Assembly: GCF_002288265.1 (NCBI RefSeq)
Contig: NZ_CP016778.1
Span: 1,178,001-1,242,000, forward strand
DNA length: 64,000 nucleotides
Origin: Candidatus Planktophila versatilis
GTDB lineage: Bacteria; Actinomycetota; Actinomycetes; Nanopelagicales; Nanopelagicaceae
Direction: 5' to 3'
The notes under the pieces were generated by a model. The model was not told where the DNA came from. It saw only the letters and a list, made by a program, of their open reading frames with translations, and searched no databases. This document shows, piece after piece, positions 43,115-51,751 of the stretch (the stretch's first letter is position 1; each line of letters opens with the position of its first letter). The position numbers were made by a program, and so were the translations under genes.

Positions 43115-45454
43115 GTGCCTAAGTCTTGGACCGATGATGCACCGGAGCCGGTAGCACTACAGGAACACGCGCACGTGAAAGATCCATTCTCCTACAAGGT
43201 AAAGCGCTTTCTTCTAGGCGGCGCACTCAATCGTCACTCACTTGGTCACCAACGCCTGAGCAAGAGATACGGGCTCGGAATTCTCTCTTCAGACTGCATT
43301 TCATCTTCTGCCTACGGTTCAGAACAGATTTTGATCGCACTCCTTCCCGCCTTTGGATTAGCAGCATTCGCAATCTTGATGCCAATGACAGCAATAGTTC
43401 TTGTAATACTTGTCATCATTACATTGTCATATCGAAATGTTATTGATGTGTATACGAAAACTGGTGGCGCATATATTGTCTCGCGCGATAACTTCGGGCC
43501 TGTTGTTGCCCAGATAGCTGCTGTCGCACTGATGCTTGATTACATCGTCACTCTCGCAATTCAAGCGGCTGCAGGAGTCGCTGCAATAATTTCGACTTTC
43601 CCTTCCGCTGAACCGTGGAAGATGCATATGATTTTTGCAGTCATCGCACTTCTTACATATGGAAATTTGCGTGGAGTTAAGGAAGCGGGAAAAGCGTTCG
43701 CATTTCCTACCTATTTCTTCATCGGATGTATGTTCATTGTCTTTGGTATGGGGCTCTACCGCTTAGCAAATGGAACTTTGCCTGTGCTCGATACCGATTT
43801 GCCTGGTGCCGTCGAATTAGGAGAACCACAAGGCTTGCTCACATTTGCAGCGATTTTCATCTTGCTTCGTGCCTTTGCAAATGGTGGATCATCTCTTACT
43901 GGCCTTGAAGCAATCTCCGATGGTGTTGCCCTCTTTAAAGCACCAGAGCATGTAAATGCCAAGCGCACTCTTGTCATCATGAGCTGTCTACTTGGAACTC
44001 TTGTTTTAGGAGTCTCCTACTTTGCTCATCACATCTATGCCATGCCATATGAATCTGGTGTTCCGACAGTAATTTCACAGATTGCAAAGGCTGCGGTGGG
44101 TACAGGCGCCTTTGGGTCATTTATGTTTATTATGGTTCAGCTAGCAACAATGCTTATTTTATTTGCTGGAGCAAACACCACATACAGTGCATTCCCGCTG
44201 CTAGTTAACTTTATTGCATCAGATGGTTACCTTCCACGCCAGCTAACTAAGCGCGGTCACCGTCTTGCATTCTCAAATGGAATTCTCTTACTTGCAGGTG
44301 GCGGACTCCTCTTGGTGGTAATCACGGCCGGATCTGTCGAACATCTCGTCGCCTTCTATGCCCTCGGAGTTTTTACTGGCTTTACATTGGCTGGGTTCGG
44401 AATGACTCGCTACTTCCTACGTAAAAAACCAAAGGGATGGAAAATTAAAGTCTTTGTCAACGGACTTGCCGGTTCAATCTCGCTAATAATCGTCATCATT
44501 TTCTCTGTCGTTAAATTCACCCAAGGCGCATGGTTGGTACTTGTGACGGCGCCAATCTTGGTAGCAACATTCTTGCGTTTACGCCGTCAATACACACGCG
44601 AACAAGATGCTCTCTCTGTGAAGACCGAGCAAGAGCGTGCCACGTCTATGGCACGTCACATTGTCACAATATTCGTCGATAGCGTCGATGTTGCGACAGT
44701 TGGAGCAGTTCGTTATGCACGAAGCCTTAAACCACACAAGATTAGAGCAGTGCATTTCGTCATTGATGATCGTCGCGCTGAAGATATTCAAAAGGCCTGG
44801 GCAGCATCTGTTGCCCTCGAAGATGTTCAGCTTGAACTCATTGATTGCCCAGACCGTCGAATCGCTAACTCTGCACTCGACTACGCAATTCGCAAGACCG
44901 AGAAACCTGATGTTGAGTTAACTATTTTATTGCCTCGTCGTTCATACTCACGATTCTTAGGTCGCCTGCTCCATGATCAAACAGCGGAAAACATTGCAGC
45001 ACCAATCTCACAGTTACAGCGTGTGGTGGCAACGATTGTGCCATTTGATGTCAACAGAATTACTTCAGGTAAACCACTTGCTATCAACCATGCGAGTGAG
45101 AGCCTGGCCCACGTTAAGACCACCGATGTCCAGAAGCCAACACAGGATGCTCCGAAGGTTTTTGCTCCGGTTACTCACTATGTAGACGATGTCACCGCAA
45201 TCGGAGAGATCCAATGGCGTAAGCGCTCTATGGTCCACGGCAGGGTAACTTCAATCTCAACTGCTCCGCGTGGTTCTGCGCCGATACTTCAGGTTGAAGT
45301 GTGGGATCACAGTGGTGGAATCACTTTGAACTTCTTGGGTCGCCGAGAAATAGCTGGCTTGGAAGTTGGTATGGAAATGCGCGCAGAGGGAATGGTCGGG
45401 GAAGAAGATGGACAGCTCGTTATTTTAAATCCTTCTTACGAACTACTTATCTGA
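43115..45454 (+). CDS. APC-family permease fused to a C-terminal OB-fold
   Basis: The 779-residue protein has about twelve membrane helices at residues 45-480, with SSDCISSSAYGSEQIL in helix 1 and GGAYIVSRDNFGP, as in actinobacterial amino-acid/potassium APC permeases. A cytoplasmic region (480-685) contains a UspA-like alpha/beta stretch (HIVTIFVDSVD...AVRYARSL). The last 90 residues (about 690-779) form a separate OB-fold with VHGRVTSISTAPRGSAPILQVEVWD, LNFLGRREIAGLEVG and a NPSYELL end. That tail is normally a stand-alone protein encoded near this permease in other actinobacteria. The start is GTG 43115 after GAGGGAG. The substrate is not predictable. Confidence 0.88.
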   Translation: MPKSWTDDAPEPVALQEHAHVKDPFSYKVKRFLLGGALNRHSLGHQRLSKRYGLGILSSDCISSSAYGSEQILIALLPAFGLAAFAILMPMTAIVLVILVIITLSYRNVIDVYTKTGGAYIVSRDNFGPVVAQIAAVALMLDYIVTLAIQAAAGVAAIISTFPSAEPWKMHMIFAVIALLTYGNLRGVKEAGKAFAFPTYFFIGCMFIVFGMGLYRLANGTLPVLDTDLPGAVELGEPQGLLTFAAIFILLRAFANGGSSLTGLEAISDGVALFKAPEHVNAKRTLVIMSCLLGTLVLGVSYFAHHIYAMPYESGVPTVISQIAKAAVGTGAFGSFMFIMVQLATMLILFAGANTTYSAFPLLVNFIASDGYLPRQLTKRGHRLAFSNGILLLAGGGLLLVVITAGSVEHLVAFYALGVFTGFTLAGFGMTRYFLRKKPKGWKIKVFVNGLAGSISLIIVIIFSVVKFTQGAWLVLVTAPILVATFLRLRRQYTREQDALSVKTEQERATSMARHIVTIFVDSVDVATVGAVRYARSLKPHKIRAVHFVIDDRRAEDIQKAWAASVALEDVQLELIDCPDRRIANSALDYAIRKTEKPDVELTILLPRRSYSRFLGRLLHDQTAENIAAPISQLQRVVATIVPFDVNRITSGKPLAINHASESLAHVKTTDVQKPTQDAPKVFAPVTHYVDDVTAIGEIQWRKRSMVHGRVTSISTAPRGSAPILQVEVWDHSGGITLNFLGRREIAGLEVGMEMRAEGMVGEEDGQLVILNPSYELLI

Positions 45455-45871
45455 AAAGAAATCTTTCAGTAACTGCGCACACTCAGCTTCACGTACTCCA
45501 GCAATGACTTCAACGTTGAAAATTGAACGCGGATCACGAAGTAAATCCCATACCGAGCCCACTGCTCCTGCTTTTTCATCCCAAGCACCAAAGATTAAGT
45601 GTGAAATTCTTGATTGTGCGATAGCACCCGCACACATGGCGCACGGTTCGAGGGTTACCACCAAGGTGCATCCATCAAGGCGCGAATTTTGTAATCGTGA
45701 AGCTGCATTACGAATAGCAACTACTTCGGCGTGGGCTGTCGGGTCGTTCTTTGCTTCGCGTTCATTGGAACCTATTCCAATAATAACGCCATCCTTATTC
45801 AAGACAATTGCACCAACTGGAACATCACCTGTGCGCACGGCGCCATGAGCGATTGCAATTGCCTCACCCAT
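45443..45871 (-). CDS. tadA: tRNA-specific adenosine deaminase
   Basis: The 142-residue zinc deaminase converts A34 to inosine in tRNA-Arg(ACG), which is itself encoded at 63501-63573. The active-site motifs are THAE-type TAHAEVVAIRNAA with the catalytic Glu and VTLEPCAMCAGAI with the two zinc cysteines. RISHLIFGAWDEKAGAVGS is typical. The 3' end overlaps the convergent permease by 12 bp. The start is the first ATG; a non-ATG start slightly upstream is possible. Confidence 0.94.
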   Translation of the reverse strand: MGEAIAIAHGAVRTGDVPVGAIVLNKDGVIIGIGSNEREAKNDPTAHAEVVAIRNAASRLQNSRLDGCTLVVTLEPCAMCAGAIAQSRISHLIFGAWDEKAGAVGSVWDLLRDPRSIFNVEVIAGVREAECAQLLKDFFSDK

Positions 45872-45900
45872 TAATTGATCTGGCGTACGAAGTGAAATTT

Positions 45901-46386
45901 CTACGACTCCAATAACTCTGCGAATTGCTCCCCAAATCCTAATCGATGAGCAATAGCTTCGATGAGTTCGTCTGGGAAAAGATTGGCATCATCACAGAGA
46001 GTTGAAAGTTCCATATGAGGTAAACCTAAGTCAGCAAAAATATCTAGGTCTCCTGTAGGAAGTGGCTCATCTTCTTCATCTGGTGCATCAATATCTGCAA
46101 TTTCTAAGAATTCAGCGGCCACCTCATAGTCGAGAGCTGCAGTGATATCGCTCATGAAGTATTTAACGTTACTACCTAGTACACGAATTGCGATGAAGAA
46201 TTCGTCATCGATAGCGATGAGAGCAACAGCACCGCCATTTGTTTGCTGCTTTTTTAACCGATCAATAATGTGAGTTAGGTCATCCGGGTCAGGCAATGCG
46301 GCAAGAGACCAACGGCCGTCTTCATGCCACGCCTCAATTGCGAAGTCCTGGGTCTGCTCTGACACATCAACCATTTTGGCACTCAT
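45901..46386 (-). CDS. tRNA adenosine deaminase-associated protein
   Basis: The 161-residue acidic soluble protein belongs to the actinobacterial family always encoded just before tadA. It has [20 protein letters not shown] near the start, [15 protein letters not shown] in the middle, an acidic stretch [14 protein letters not shown], and a C-terminal [23 protein letters not shown] helix pair. Its role is unknown. The start is uncertain: ATGs at 46386, 46374 and 46422 are in frame and none has a good signal; the last would overlap the divergent upp start. Confidence 0.82.
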   Translation of the reverse strand: MSAKMVDVSEQTQDFAIEAWHEDGRWSLAALPDPDDLTHIIDRLKKQQTNGGAVALIAIDDEFFIAIRVLGSNVKYFMSDITAALDYEVAAEFLEIADIDAPDEEDEPLPTGDLDIFADLGLPHMELSTLCDDANLFPDELIEAIAHRLGFGEQFAELLES

Positions 46387-46407
46387 TGGATTAGAAAGAA
46401 AGCCCTG

Positions 46408-46413
46408 TAGAGT
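46408..46413 (+). promoter_or_regulatory. -10 element, leaderless promoter of upp
   Basis: TAGAGT is followed by seven bases and the ATG at 46421. Confidence 0.5.
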
Positions 46414-46420
46414 AAATGAC

Positions 46421-47059
46421 ATGAAAGTTCACGTTGCTAACCATCCGTTAATCTCTCATAAATTAACCATTCTGCGCGATGAAAAGACCGATTCTCCAAC
46501 TTTTAGACTTCTCGTTGAAGAGTTAGTGACCCTGCTCGCGTATGAGGCAACCCGTGATGTTCGCACCACATCTATCTCCATTAAAACTCCGGTGACTGCC
46601 ACGACAGGATTGGTATTAGCTGAACCTCGTCCAGTTGTCGTACCCATCTTGCGTGCAGGTTTAGGAATGCTTGAAGGCATGACAAAGTTATTGCCAACTG
46701 CACAAGTTGGATTTCTCGGTATGGTTCGCAACGAAGAGACGCTGCAAGCAAGCACCTATGCAAACCGCTTGCCTGAAGATTTATCTGGTCGCCAATGTTT
46801 TGTCCTTGATCCAATGCTTGCAACAGGTGGAACGTTGGCGATGGCTATTAATTACCTCATCGAGCGAGGTGCGAATGAAATTACTGCCATCTGTTTACTT
46901 GCCGCCCCAGAAGGAATCAAGGCACTCGAGGATGAATTTAAAGATGCAGGAATTCCTATAACGCTAGTGACAGGCTCCCTCGATGAAAAGTTAAATGAAA
47001 AGGGATACATCGTTCCTGGTCTAGGCGATGCCGGCGACCGTCTCTATGGAGTTGTGTAA
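46421..47059 (+). CDS. upp: Uracil phosphoribosyltransferase
   Basis: The 212-residue enzyme salvages uracil with PRPP to UMP. It has [14 protein letters not shown] near residue 68, the PRPP-binding loop [14 protein letters not shown] near 128, and the C-terminal uracil site [15 protein letters not shown]. The start at 46421 fits the family N-terminus ([16 protein letters not shown]). It is followed directly by the malic enzyme gene (TAA then ATG). Confidence 0.96.
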   Translation: MKVHVANHPLISHKLTILRDEKTDSPTFRLLVEELVTLLAYEATRDVRTTSISIKTPVTATTGLVLAEPRPVVVPILRAGLGMLEGMTKLLPTAQVGFLGMVRNEETLQASTYANRLPEDLSGRQCFVLDPMLATGGTLAMAINYLIERGANEITAICLLAAPEGIKALEDEFKDAGIPITLVTGSLDEKLNEKGYIVPGLGDAGDRLYGVV

Positions 47060-48436
47060 ATGGCTTCTACATCACCCGGCTACGGAATCACGATTCGTGT
47101 TGAAGGATCACCAGAACTTCAACCTGTTGCATTAATTACTACAACAATTACCAATGCTGGTGCCACGATTACCGCACTCGACGTTGTTGAATCTTTGCTT
47201 GAAAAAGTAGTCATTGACGTTACTTGCGACACGATTGACTCTGACCACGCTCAACAAATTCATGATGCCCTCTCAGCCAATAATGGCCTTACCGTTCGCA
47301 AAGTAAGTGACCGCACTTTCTTGCTACACCTCGGCGGAAAGATCGAAGTAACTTCTAAGGTTCCATTGAAAACTCGTGATGATCTATCGCGTGCTTACAC
47401 TCCAGGCGTTGCTCGAATTTCGCAAGCAATTGTTGATGACCCATCCGATGTTCGTCGCCTGACCATGAAGCGCAATACGGTGGCCGTTGTTACTGATGGC
47501 TCTGCCGTGCTTGGCCTTGGAAATATTGGTCCAGCTGCCGCCCTTCCCGTCATGGAAGGAAAAGCTGCGCTCTTTAAGCGCTTTGCAAATGTGGACGCGT
47601 GGCCTGTCTGCCTAGATACACAAGATGTTGATGAAATTGTTCGCACAGTGCAACTTATTGCCCCTGTATATGGAGGAATCAATCTTGAAGATATCTCGGC
47701 ACCCCGCTGCTTTGAAGTCGAGCGTCGATTGCGTGAACTTCTTGATATTCCTGTATTTCATGATGATCAGCATGGGACTGCAATTGTCGTTCTAGCAGCG
47801 CTGCGCAATGCTCTTAAGTTGGTGAAGAAAGAGATGTCCACTGTGAAAATTGTTATGAGTGGCGCAGGAGCTGCTGGCACAGCGATTGCGCGACTACTTC
47901 TCTTAAGTGGCGCTCAGAATATTATTGCTTTCGATAAAGATGGACTCATCGGTGGAGATTCAAAATCATCAGACCCAATGCGTTCCTGGTTTATCGAACA
48001 CTCAAACCCTGGCAATTTTGCGGGTGATATTCACCAGGCGATGGTGGGAGCAGATATATTTATTGGAGTCAGTGCGCCTCACGTTCTCAAGGAAGCGGAT
48101 GTAGCTGCAATGGCAGCAGGTTCAATAGTTTTTGCACTTGCCAACCCTGACCCAGAAATTGATCCTGTTATCGCTCGAAAGTATGCAACTGTCGTTGCGA
48201 CCGGACGAAGTGACCACCCTAATCAAATAAACAACGTGCTTGCATTCCCGGGCATCTTCCGAGGTCTACTTGATGCGCAAGCTCATAAAATTACCGACAA
48301 ATTACTTGTTGCTGCAGCCGAGGCGATTGCCGATTGCGTAAGTCCTTCGCAGTTAAATACATCATTCATCGTCCCTAGCGTTTTTGACCCTAACGTTGTT
48401 GTTAAAGTTGCGGCGGCAGTGAAGGCTTCTGTGTGA
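47060..48436 (+). CDS. NAD-dependent malic enzyme with N-terminal ACT-like domain
   Basis: The 458-residue protein decarboxylates malate to pyruvate. An ACT-like regulatory part occupies residues 1-80. The malic domain follows with RAYTPGVARISQAI (catalytic Tyr), KRNTVAVVTDGSAVLGLGNIGP and EDISAPRCFEVE, and then the NAD domain with FHDDQHGTAIVVLAALRNAL, MSGAGAAGTAIARLL and ALANPDPEIDP. This is the short bacterial type without a phosphotransacetylase tail. It starts right at the end of upp and overlaps dedA by four bases. Confidence 0.94.
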   Translation: MASTSPGYGITIRVEGSPELQPVALITTTITNAGATITALDVVESLLEKVVIDVTCDTIDSDHAQQIHDALSANNGLTVRKVSDRTFLLHLGGKIEVTSKVPLKTRDDLSRAYTPGVARISQAIVDDPSDVRRLTMKRNTVAVVTDGSAVLGLGNIGPAAALPVMEGKAALFKRFANVDAWPVCLDTQDVDEIVRTVQLIAPVYGGINLEDISAPRCFEVERRLRELLDIPVFHDDQHGTAIVVLAALRNALKLVKKEMSTVKIVMSGAGAAGTAIARLLLLSGAQNIIAFDKDGLIGGDSKSSDPMRSWFIEHSNPGNFAGDIHQAMVGADIFIGVSAPHVLKEADVAAMAAGSIVFALANPDPEIDPVIARKYATVVATGRSDHPNQINNVLAFPGIFRGLLDAQAHKITDKLLVAAAEAIADCVSPSQLNTSFIVPSVFDPNVVVKVAAAVKASV

Positions 48437-49056
48437 TTGAGCTAGCCGCATCATTTGATTCACAACTCTCAACTCTTGCTCCATTCATCTTTTACATTGT
48501 TATTGGGGCAATAGTTTTTATTGAAACTGGACTTCTCTTTGGTTTTTTCCTTCCTGGTGACTCAATCTTGTTTAGCGCAGGCTTAGTCGCTGCTTCTCAT
48601 GGAAATATCAATATTGCTGTCTTAGTGGCAGTTATCTTGCTCGCGGCATTCTTCGGAGATCAAGTTGGGTTCGTCATCGGTCGTGTTGTGGGCCGGCCAT
48701 ATCTTGATAAGAGAAAGTCACCGCGTGTGCAACGAATGATTGCGAACTCCGAGCGTTTCTATGAAAAATCTGGCTGGTGGGCAGTTGTAGCAGCACGCTT
48801 CTTCCCTTGGATTCGAACTTTCGTTCCACCCATTGCGGGGGCATCGAAGATGAATTACTACAAATTTTTATCTGCCAATGTCGTGGGGGCAGTTCTGTGG
48901 GGGGCGGGAATTACTCTCGCTGGGTTCTATGCGGCAAGTGTTCCGTGGGTGAGAACATTCTCTTACGCGATTGCAGCCTTCTTCATTATTGGTTCAATCG
49001 TTTCCGGGATTGTGAATTATTCACGCCACCGACGAGAACCCCACAGTAAGTCATAA
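48433..49056 (+). CDS. DedA-family membrane protein
   Basis: The 207-residue protein has about five hydrophobic segments and the DedA/VTT signatures GFFLPGDSILFSAGLVA and RFFPWIRTFVPPIAGASKM with the conserved Arg and Pro. DedA proteins recycle undecaprenyl phosphate or other lipids across the membrane. The start is a GTG overlapping the malic enzyme stop. The last 71 bp overlap the convergent DMT gene. Confidence 0.92.
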   Translation: MIELAASFDSQLSTLAPFIFYIVIGAIVFIETGLLFGFFLPGDSILFSAGLVAASHGNINIAVLVAVILLAAFFGDQVGFVIGRVVGRPYLDKRKSPRVQRMIANSERFYEKSGWWAVVAARFFPWIRTFVPPIAGASKMNYYKFLSANVVGAVLWGAGITLAGFYAASVPWVRTFSYAIAAFFIIGSIVSGIVNYSRHRREPHSKS

Positions 49057-49942
49057 CGATTCCTGTAACTAGATAAGCACTTACCTGCACGCCTTCAGTA
49101 GGTGAATAAAAATCAATTATCAAGGATCCAACTAGTTGTCCGCCAACGCTGAATAGCGTAAAAGTTAGAACTCCTAGGTGTTGCACAATCGTTGAAGTAA
49201 AGGCAATGTAGATAACTCCAATGACGCCACCCGTGTAAATCCACCATGGGCCCGCAGGTAAAGGAACAAGTTCTGTTGGACCAAGTGCGATAAGCATGAA
49301 AAGGAAAATTACGAGGAAAGCAGTTCCCATAATGAAATTGAGCAGGGATGTTGTGAAACTCTGATGAGAATGTTCGTTTATCTGTCCATTGAGCGCACGC
49401 TGTACTCCAACAATCGCCCCCGCGATACAGCCCAAGATAACGGCGAAGATTGAAAGGTTTTGTGCATCAAGTCGGTCGAAGACCGAGATGAAGACTGCAA
49501 AGACTGTAAATAGCGCCGCCCCGATTCGTCGTGGAGTGATGTGCTTCTTGCCACCACCAGTTAACCCGATGCGATCAACAACAAGTGAAGCTGCGGTCTG
49601 TCCGGCAATAGATGCCACTGAATAAATTGCCACACCGATAAGGGGAACAATGTGCGTTTGCACTGCGACAAAACTTCCACCCAGCGCCCCAGCAAAGAGA
49701 GTCCATTTTGGTAACTCTTTGCGTGTAATGGCCCCACGTAAATTAGCTGCGCCAGCTTTGATAGCCGGATTAAACAGTGCAATCACCGCAATAATGGCTA
49801 GGCCTGATCCAAATGAAACAAGGGCTGCTTGGACGCCATTGCCGATTAAGTGTGAGAGTTCTCCATTTGCGCGTGCCTGAAGAGCAATCATGACTCCAGA
49901 TATTGCAGCCAATACATCTAAGCGTTGCGTCTTTTTAGACAT
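48986..49942 (-). CDS. DMT-family permease (DUF606/YdcZ type)
   Basis: The 318-residue protein has about ten helices in two related halves, each opening with a small-residue-rich helix near an ARANGEL / QRALNGQI pair (residues 23-29 and about 183-190). This internal repeat marks the DUF606/EmrE-related transporters. The substrate is unknown. Its 3' end overlaps dedA by 71 bp on the opposite strand. A TAGGAT -10 sits six bases before the ATG. Confidence 0.85.
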   Translation of the reverse strand: MSKKTQRLDVLAAISGVMIALQARANGELSHLIGNGVQAALVSFGSGLAIIAVIALFNPAIKAGAANLRGAITRKELPKWTLFAGALGGSFVAVQTHIVPLIGVAIYSVASIAGQTAASLVVDRIGLTGGGKKHITPRRIGAALFTVFAVFISVFDRLDAQNLSIFAVILGCIAGAIVGVQRALNGQINEHSHQSFTTSLLNFIMGTAFLVIFLFMLIALGPTELVPLPAGPWWIYTGGVIGVIYIAFTSTIVQHLGVLTFTLFSVGGQLVGSLIIDFYSPTEGVQVSAYLVTGIVMTYCGVLVGGVNNSQSRKRLNQ

Positions 49943-49948
49943 AACCCA

Positions 49949-49954
49949 ATCCTA
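49949..49954 (-). promoter_or_regulatory. -10 element, leaderless promoter of the DMT permease gene
   Basis: TAGGAT on the minus strand, followed by TGGGTT and the ATG at 49942. It abuts the stop codon of the ABC-F gene upstream. Confidence 0.45.
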
Positions 49955-51727
49955 TTAACTTTCGAGGGCTAACGTCACTTGCAGCCATTCTTCTTCTCGA
50001 CTCGCAAGTTCACTTTCAGCCGAAGCTAGTTCATGGGTGAGTTCAATTAAACGTTGATGATTCGCGCTTTCACGCTCTTGTTCGGCAAATAGTTCTGCAA
50101 TTCTCTCTTTACCTTTTACTATCTGCTTCTCAAGGCGGGCTAAATCTTTCTTGAGTTGTCTCTGTTCTGCAGCACTTGAACCAGATGACTGCTTCGGTGC
50201 CGTGTTACCCCGTGATGACACTGAATCAGCTCTTCGCTCAAGATATTCATCTACACCTCTAGGTAGATCTCGAAGATTTTCATCTCCAAGCAACCCATAG
50301 AAGCGATCACAGACTCGCTCGAGAAAATATCTATCGTGAGAGATAACAATCAGAGTTCCACCATAGCTGTCGAGTAAATCTTCGAGTTCGGTGAGGGTTT
50401 CGATATCAAAATCATTTGTAGGTTCATCGAGTAGAACAACATTGGGCGAATCCATAAGCAATCGGGTTAGTTGCAATCGTCGTCTTTCTCCCCCAGAAAG
50501 ATTTCCCACCGGAGTCCACTGGGCATCGCGATCAAAGCCCAGACGTTCGCATAGTTGTGATGCTGAAAGAGTCTTTCCTTTACCAATCTCCACATGGGTT
50601 GCAACTTTTTCTACCGCTTCAAGTAGGCGCCACTCTGGATCTAGCTCATCTAAATGTTGGGTGAGGAAGGCAATCTTTACTGTAATGCCTGTGACAAGTT
50701 TTCCAGCTGAGAGTTGATGCAAGCCAGCCAAAGTGCGCATGAGAGTTGTTTTTCCGGAACCATTAACCCCCACTATGCCGATGCGATCTCCTGGACCGAT
50801 ATTCCAAGTGAGATCTTCAATCAACTTCTTTTCACCAGCCCTGATAAGTGCATGGTGTAGTTCAAAGACAGTATTTCCTAGGCGGTTGAGTGCAAACTTT
50901 AAGAGTTCAGTTGAATCTCGCGGGGCGGGTTCGGCAGAGATCAATTCATTTGCCGCATCAACTCGAAACTTTGGTTTAGTTGTTCTAGCTGGTGCGCCAC
51001 GTCTAAGCCAGGCTAACTCTTTACGGATGAGATTGTTTCTACGGCTATCCAATACATTTGCCTGACGAGATCTCTCTGCTTTTGCTAAAACAAATGCTGA
51101 ATAACCACCGTCATACTCCTCTACTTTTCCAAGTACTACTTCCCAGGTTCGATCTGTGACTGCATCTAGAAACCAACGATCGTGAGTAACAACAAGAAGT
51201 GCTAAATCTTTTCGATTGTTTAAATGCTGGGCTAGCCAGGCAACGCCTTCAACATCTAAGTGGTTTGTTGGCTCATCAAGTAAGATCAGATCCAGGTCAT
51301 CAATGAGTAACTTGGCAAGACCTACCCGTCTTTTTTCACCACCTGATAGCGATGAGAAGACTCTTTCAAACAGGTGGTCATCGAATCCACCAAATAGTCC
51401 GGTAAATATCTCACGTATCTGTGGGTCACTAGCCCATTCGTGTTTCTCACGATTGCCAATCACAACATCACCAACGGTGGCATCGGCGGCGGCTGTATCA
51501 ATCTGAGAGAGAATTCCAATACGGGCTGCATTTGATTTTGTAACTCGACCTGCGTCTGGATCTTCTACGCCTGCAATAATCTTCATGAGCGTGCTTTTAC
51601 CCGAACCATTGCGCCCAACGATTCCGATTCGTTCACCCTCTGAGACTCCGAGTGAAACACGATCGAGAAGAGGACGAATATCGAAGGCCTTAGAAACCTC
51701 TTCGATATTTACAACATTGCGCGCCAC
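49955..51727 (-). CDS. ABC-F family ATPase
   Basis: The 590-residue protein has two ABC cassettes and no membrane part. The first has GRNGSGKSTLM, LSGGEKRRVGLAKLL and LLDEPTNHLD; the second has GVNGSGKTTLM, LSGGERRRLQLTRLL and LLDEPTNDFD. A charged linker with RRNNLIRKELAWLRRGAPAR lies between them. A C-terminal coiled coil (about 510-585, AEQRQLKKDLARLEKQIVKG type) makes it Uup-like. ABC-F proteins act on the ribosome E site, in stalling rescue or antibiotic protection. The start is GTG at 51727. Confidence 0.92.
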   Translation of the reverse strand: MARNVVNIEEVSKAFDIRPLLDRVSLGVSEGERIGIVGRNGSGKSTLMKIIAGVEDPDAGRVTKSNAARIGILSQIDTAAADATVGDVVIGNREKHEWASDPQIREIFTGLFGGFDDHLFERVFSSLSGGEKRRVGLAKLLIDDLDLILLDEPTNHLDVEGVAWLAQHLNNRKDLALLVVTHDRWFLDAVTDRTWEVVLGKVEEYDGGYSAFVLAKAERSRQANVLDSRRNNLIRKELAWLRRGAPARTTKPKFRVDAANELISAEPAPRDSTELLKFALNRLGNTVFELHHALIRAGEKKLIEDLTWNIGPGDRIGIVGVNGSGKTTLMRTLAGLHQLSAGKLVTGITVKIAFLTQHLDELDPEWRLLEAVEKVATHVEIGKGKTLSASQLCERLGFDRDAQWTPVGNLSGGERRRLQLTRLLMDSPNVVLLDEPTNDFDIETLTELEDLLDSYGGTLIVISHDRYFLERVCDRFYGLLGDENLRDLPRGVDEYLERRADSVSSRGNTAPKQSSGSSAAEQRQLKKDLARLEKQIVKGKERIAELFAEQERESANHQRLIELTHELASAESELASREEEWLQVTLALES

Positions 51728-51735
51728 GGTAGGAG

Positions 51736-51745
51736 AGCGTACCTT
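51736..51745. promoter_or_regulatory. Overlapping divergent -10 elements (ABC-F / kynU)
   Basis: On the plus strand TACCTT (51740-51745) is six bases before the kynU ATG at 51752. On the minus strand TACGCT (51741-51736) is eight bases before the ABC-F GTG at 51727. The two elements share the central TA. Confidence 0.45.
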
Positions 51746-51751
51746 TGAACT

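Noticed and set aside
43115-45454. Kup-type potassium transporter
   Set aside because: The N-terminal SSAYGSEQ and the helix pattern fit the APC amino-acid permease type better; a Kup signature is lacking, so only the APC family is claimed.
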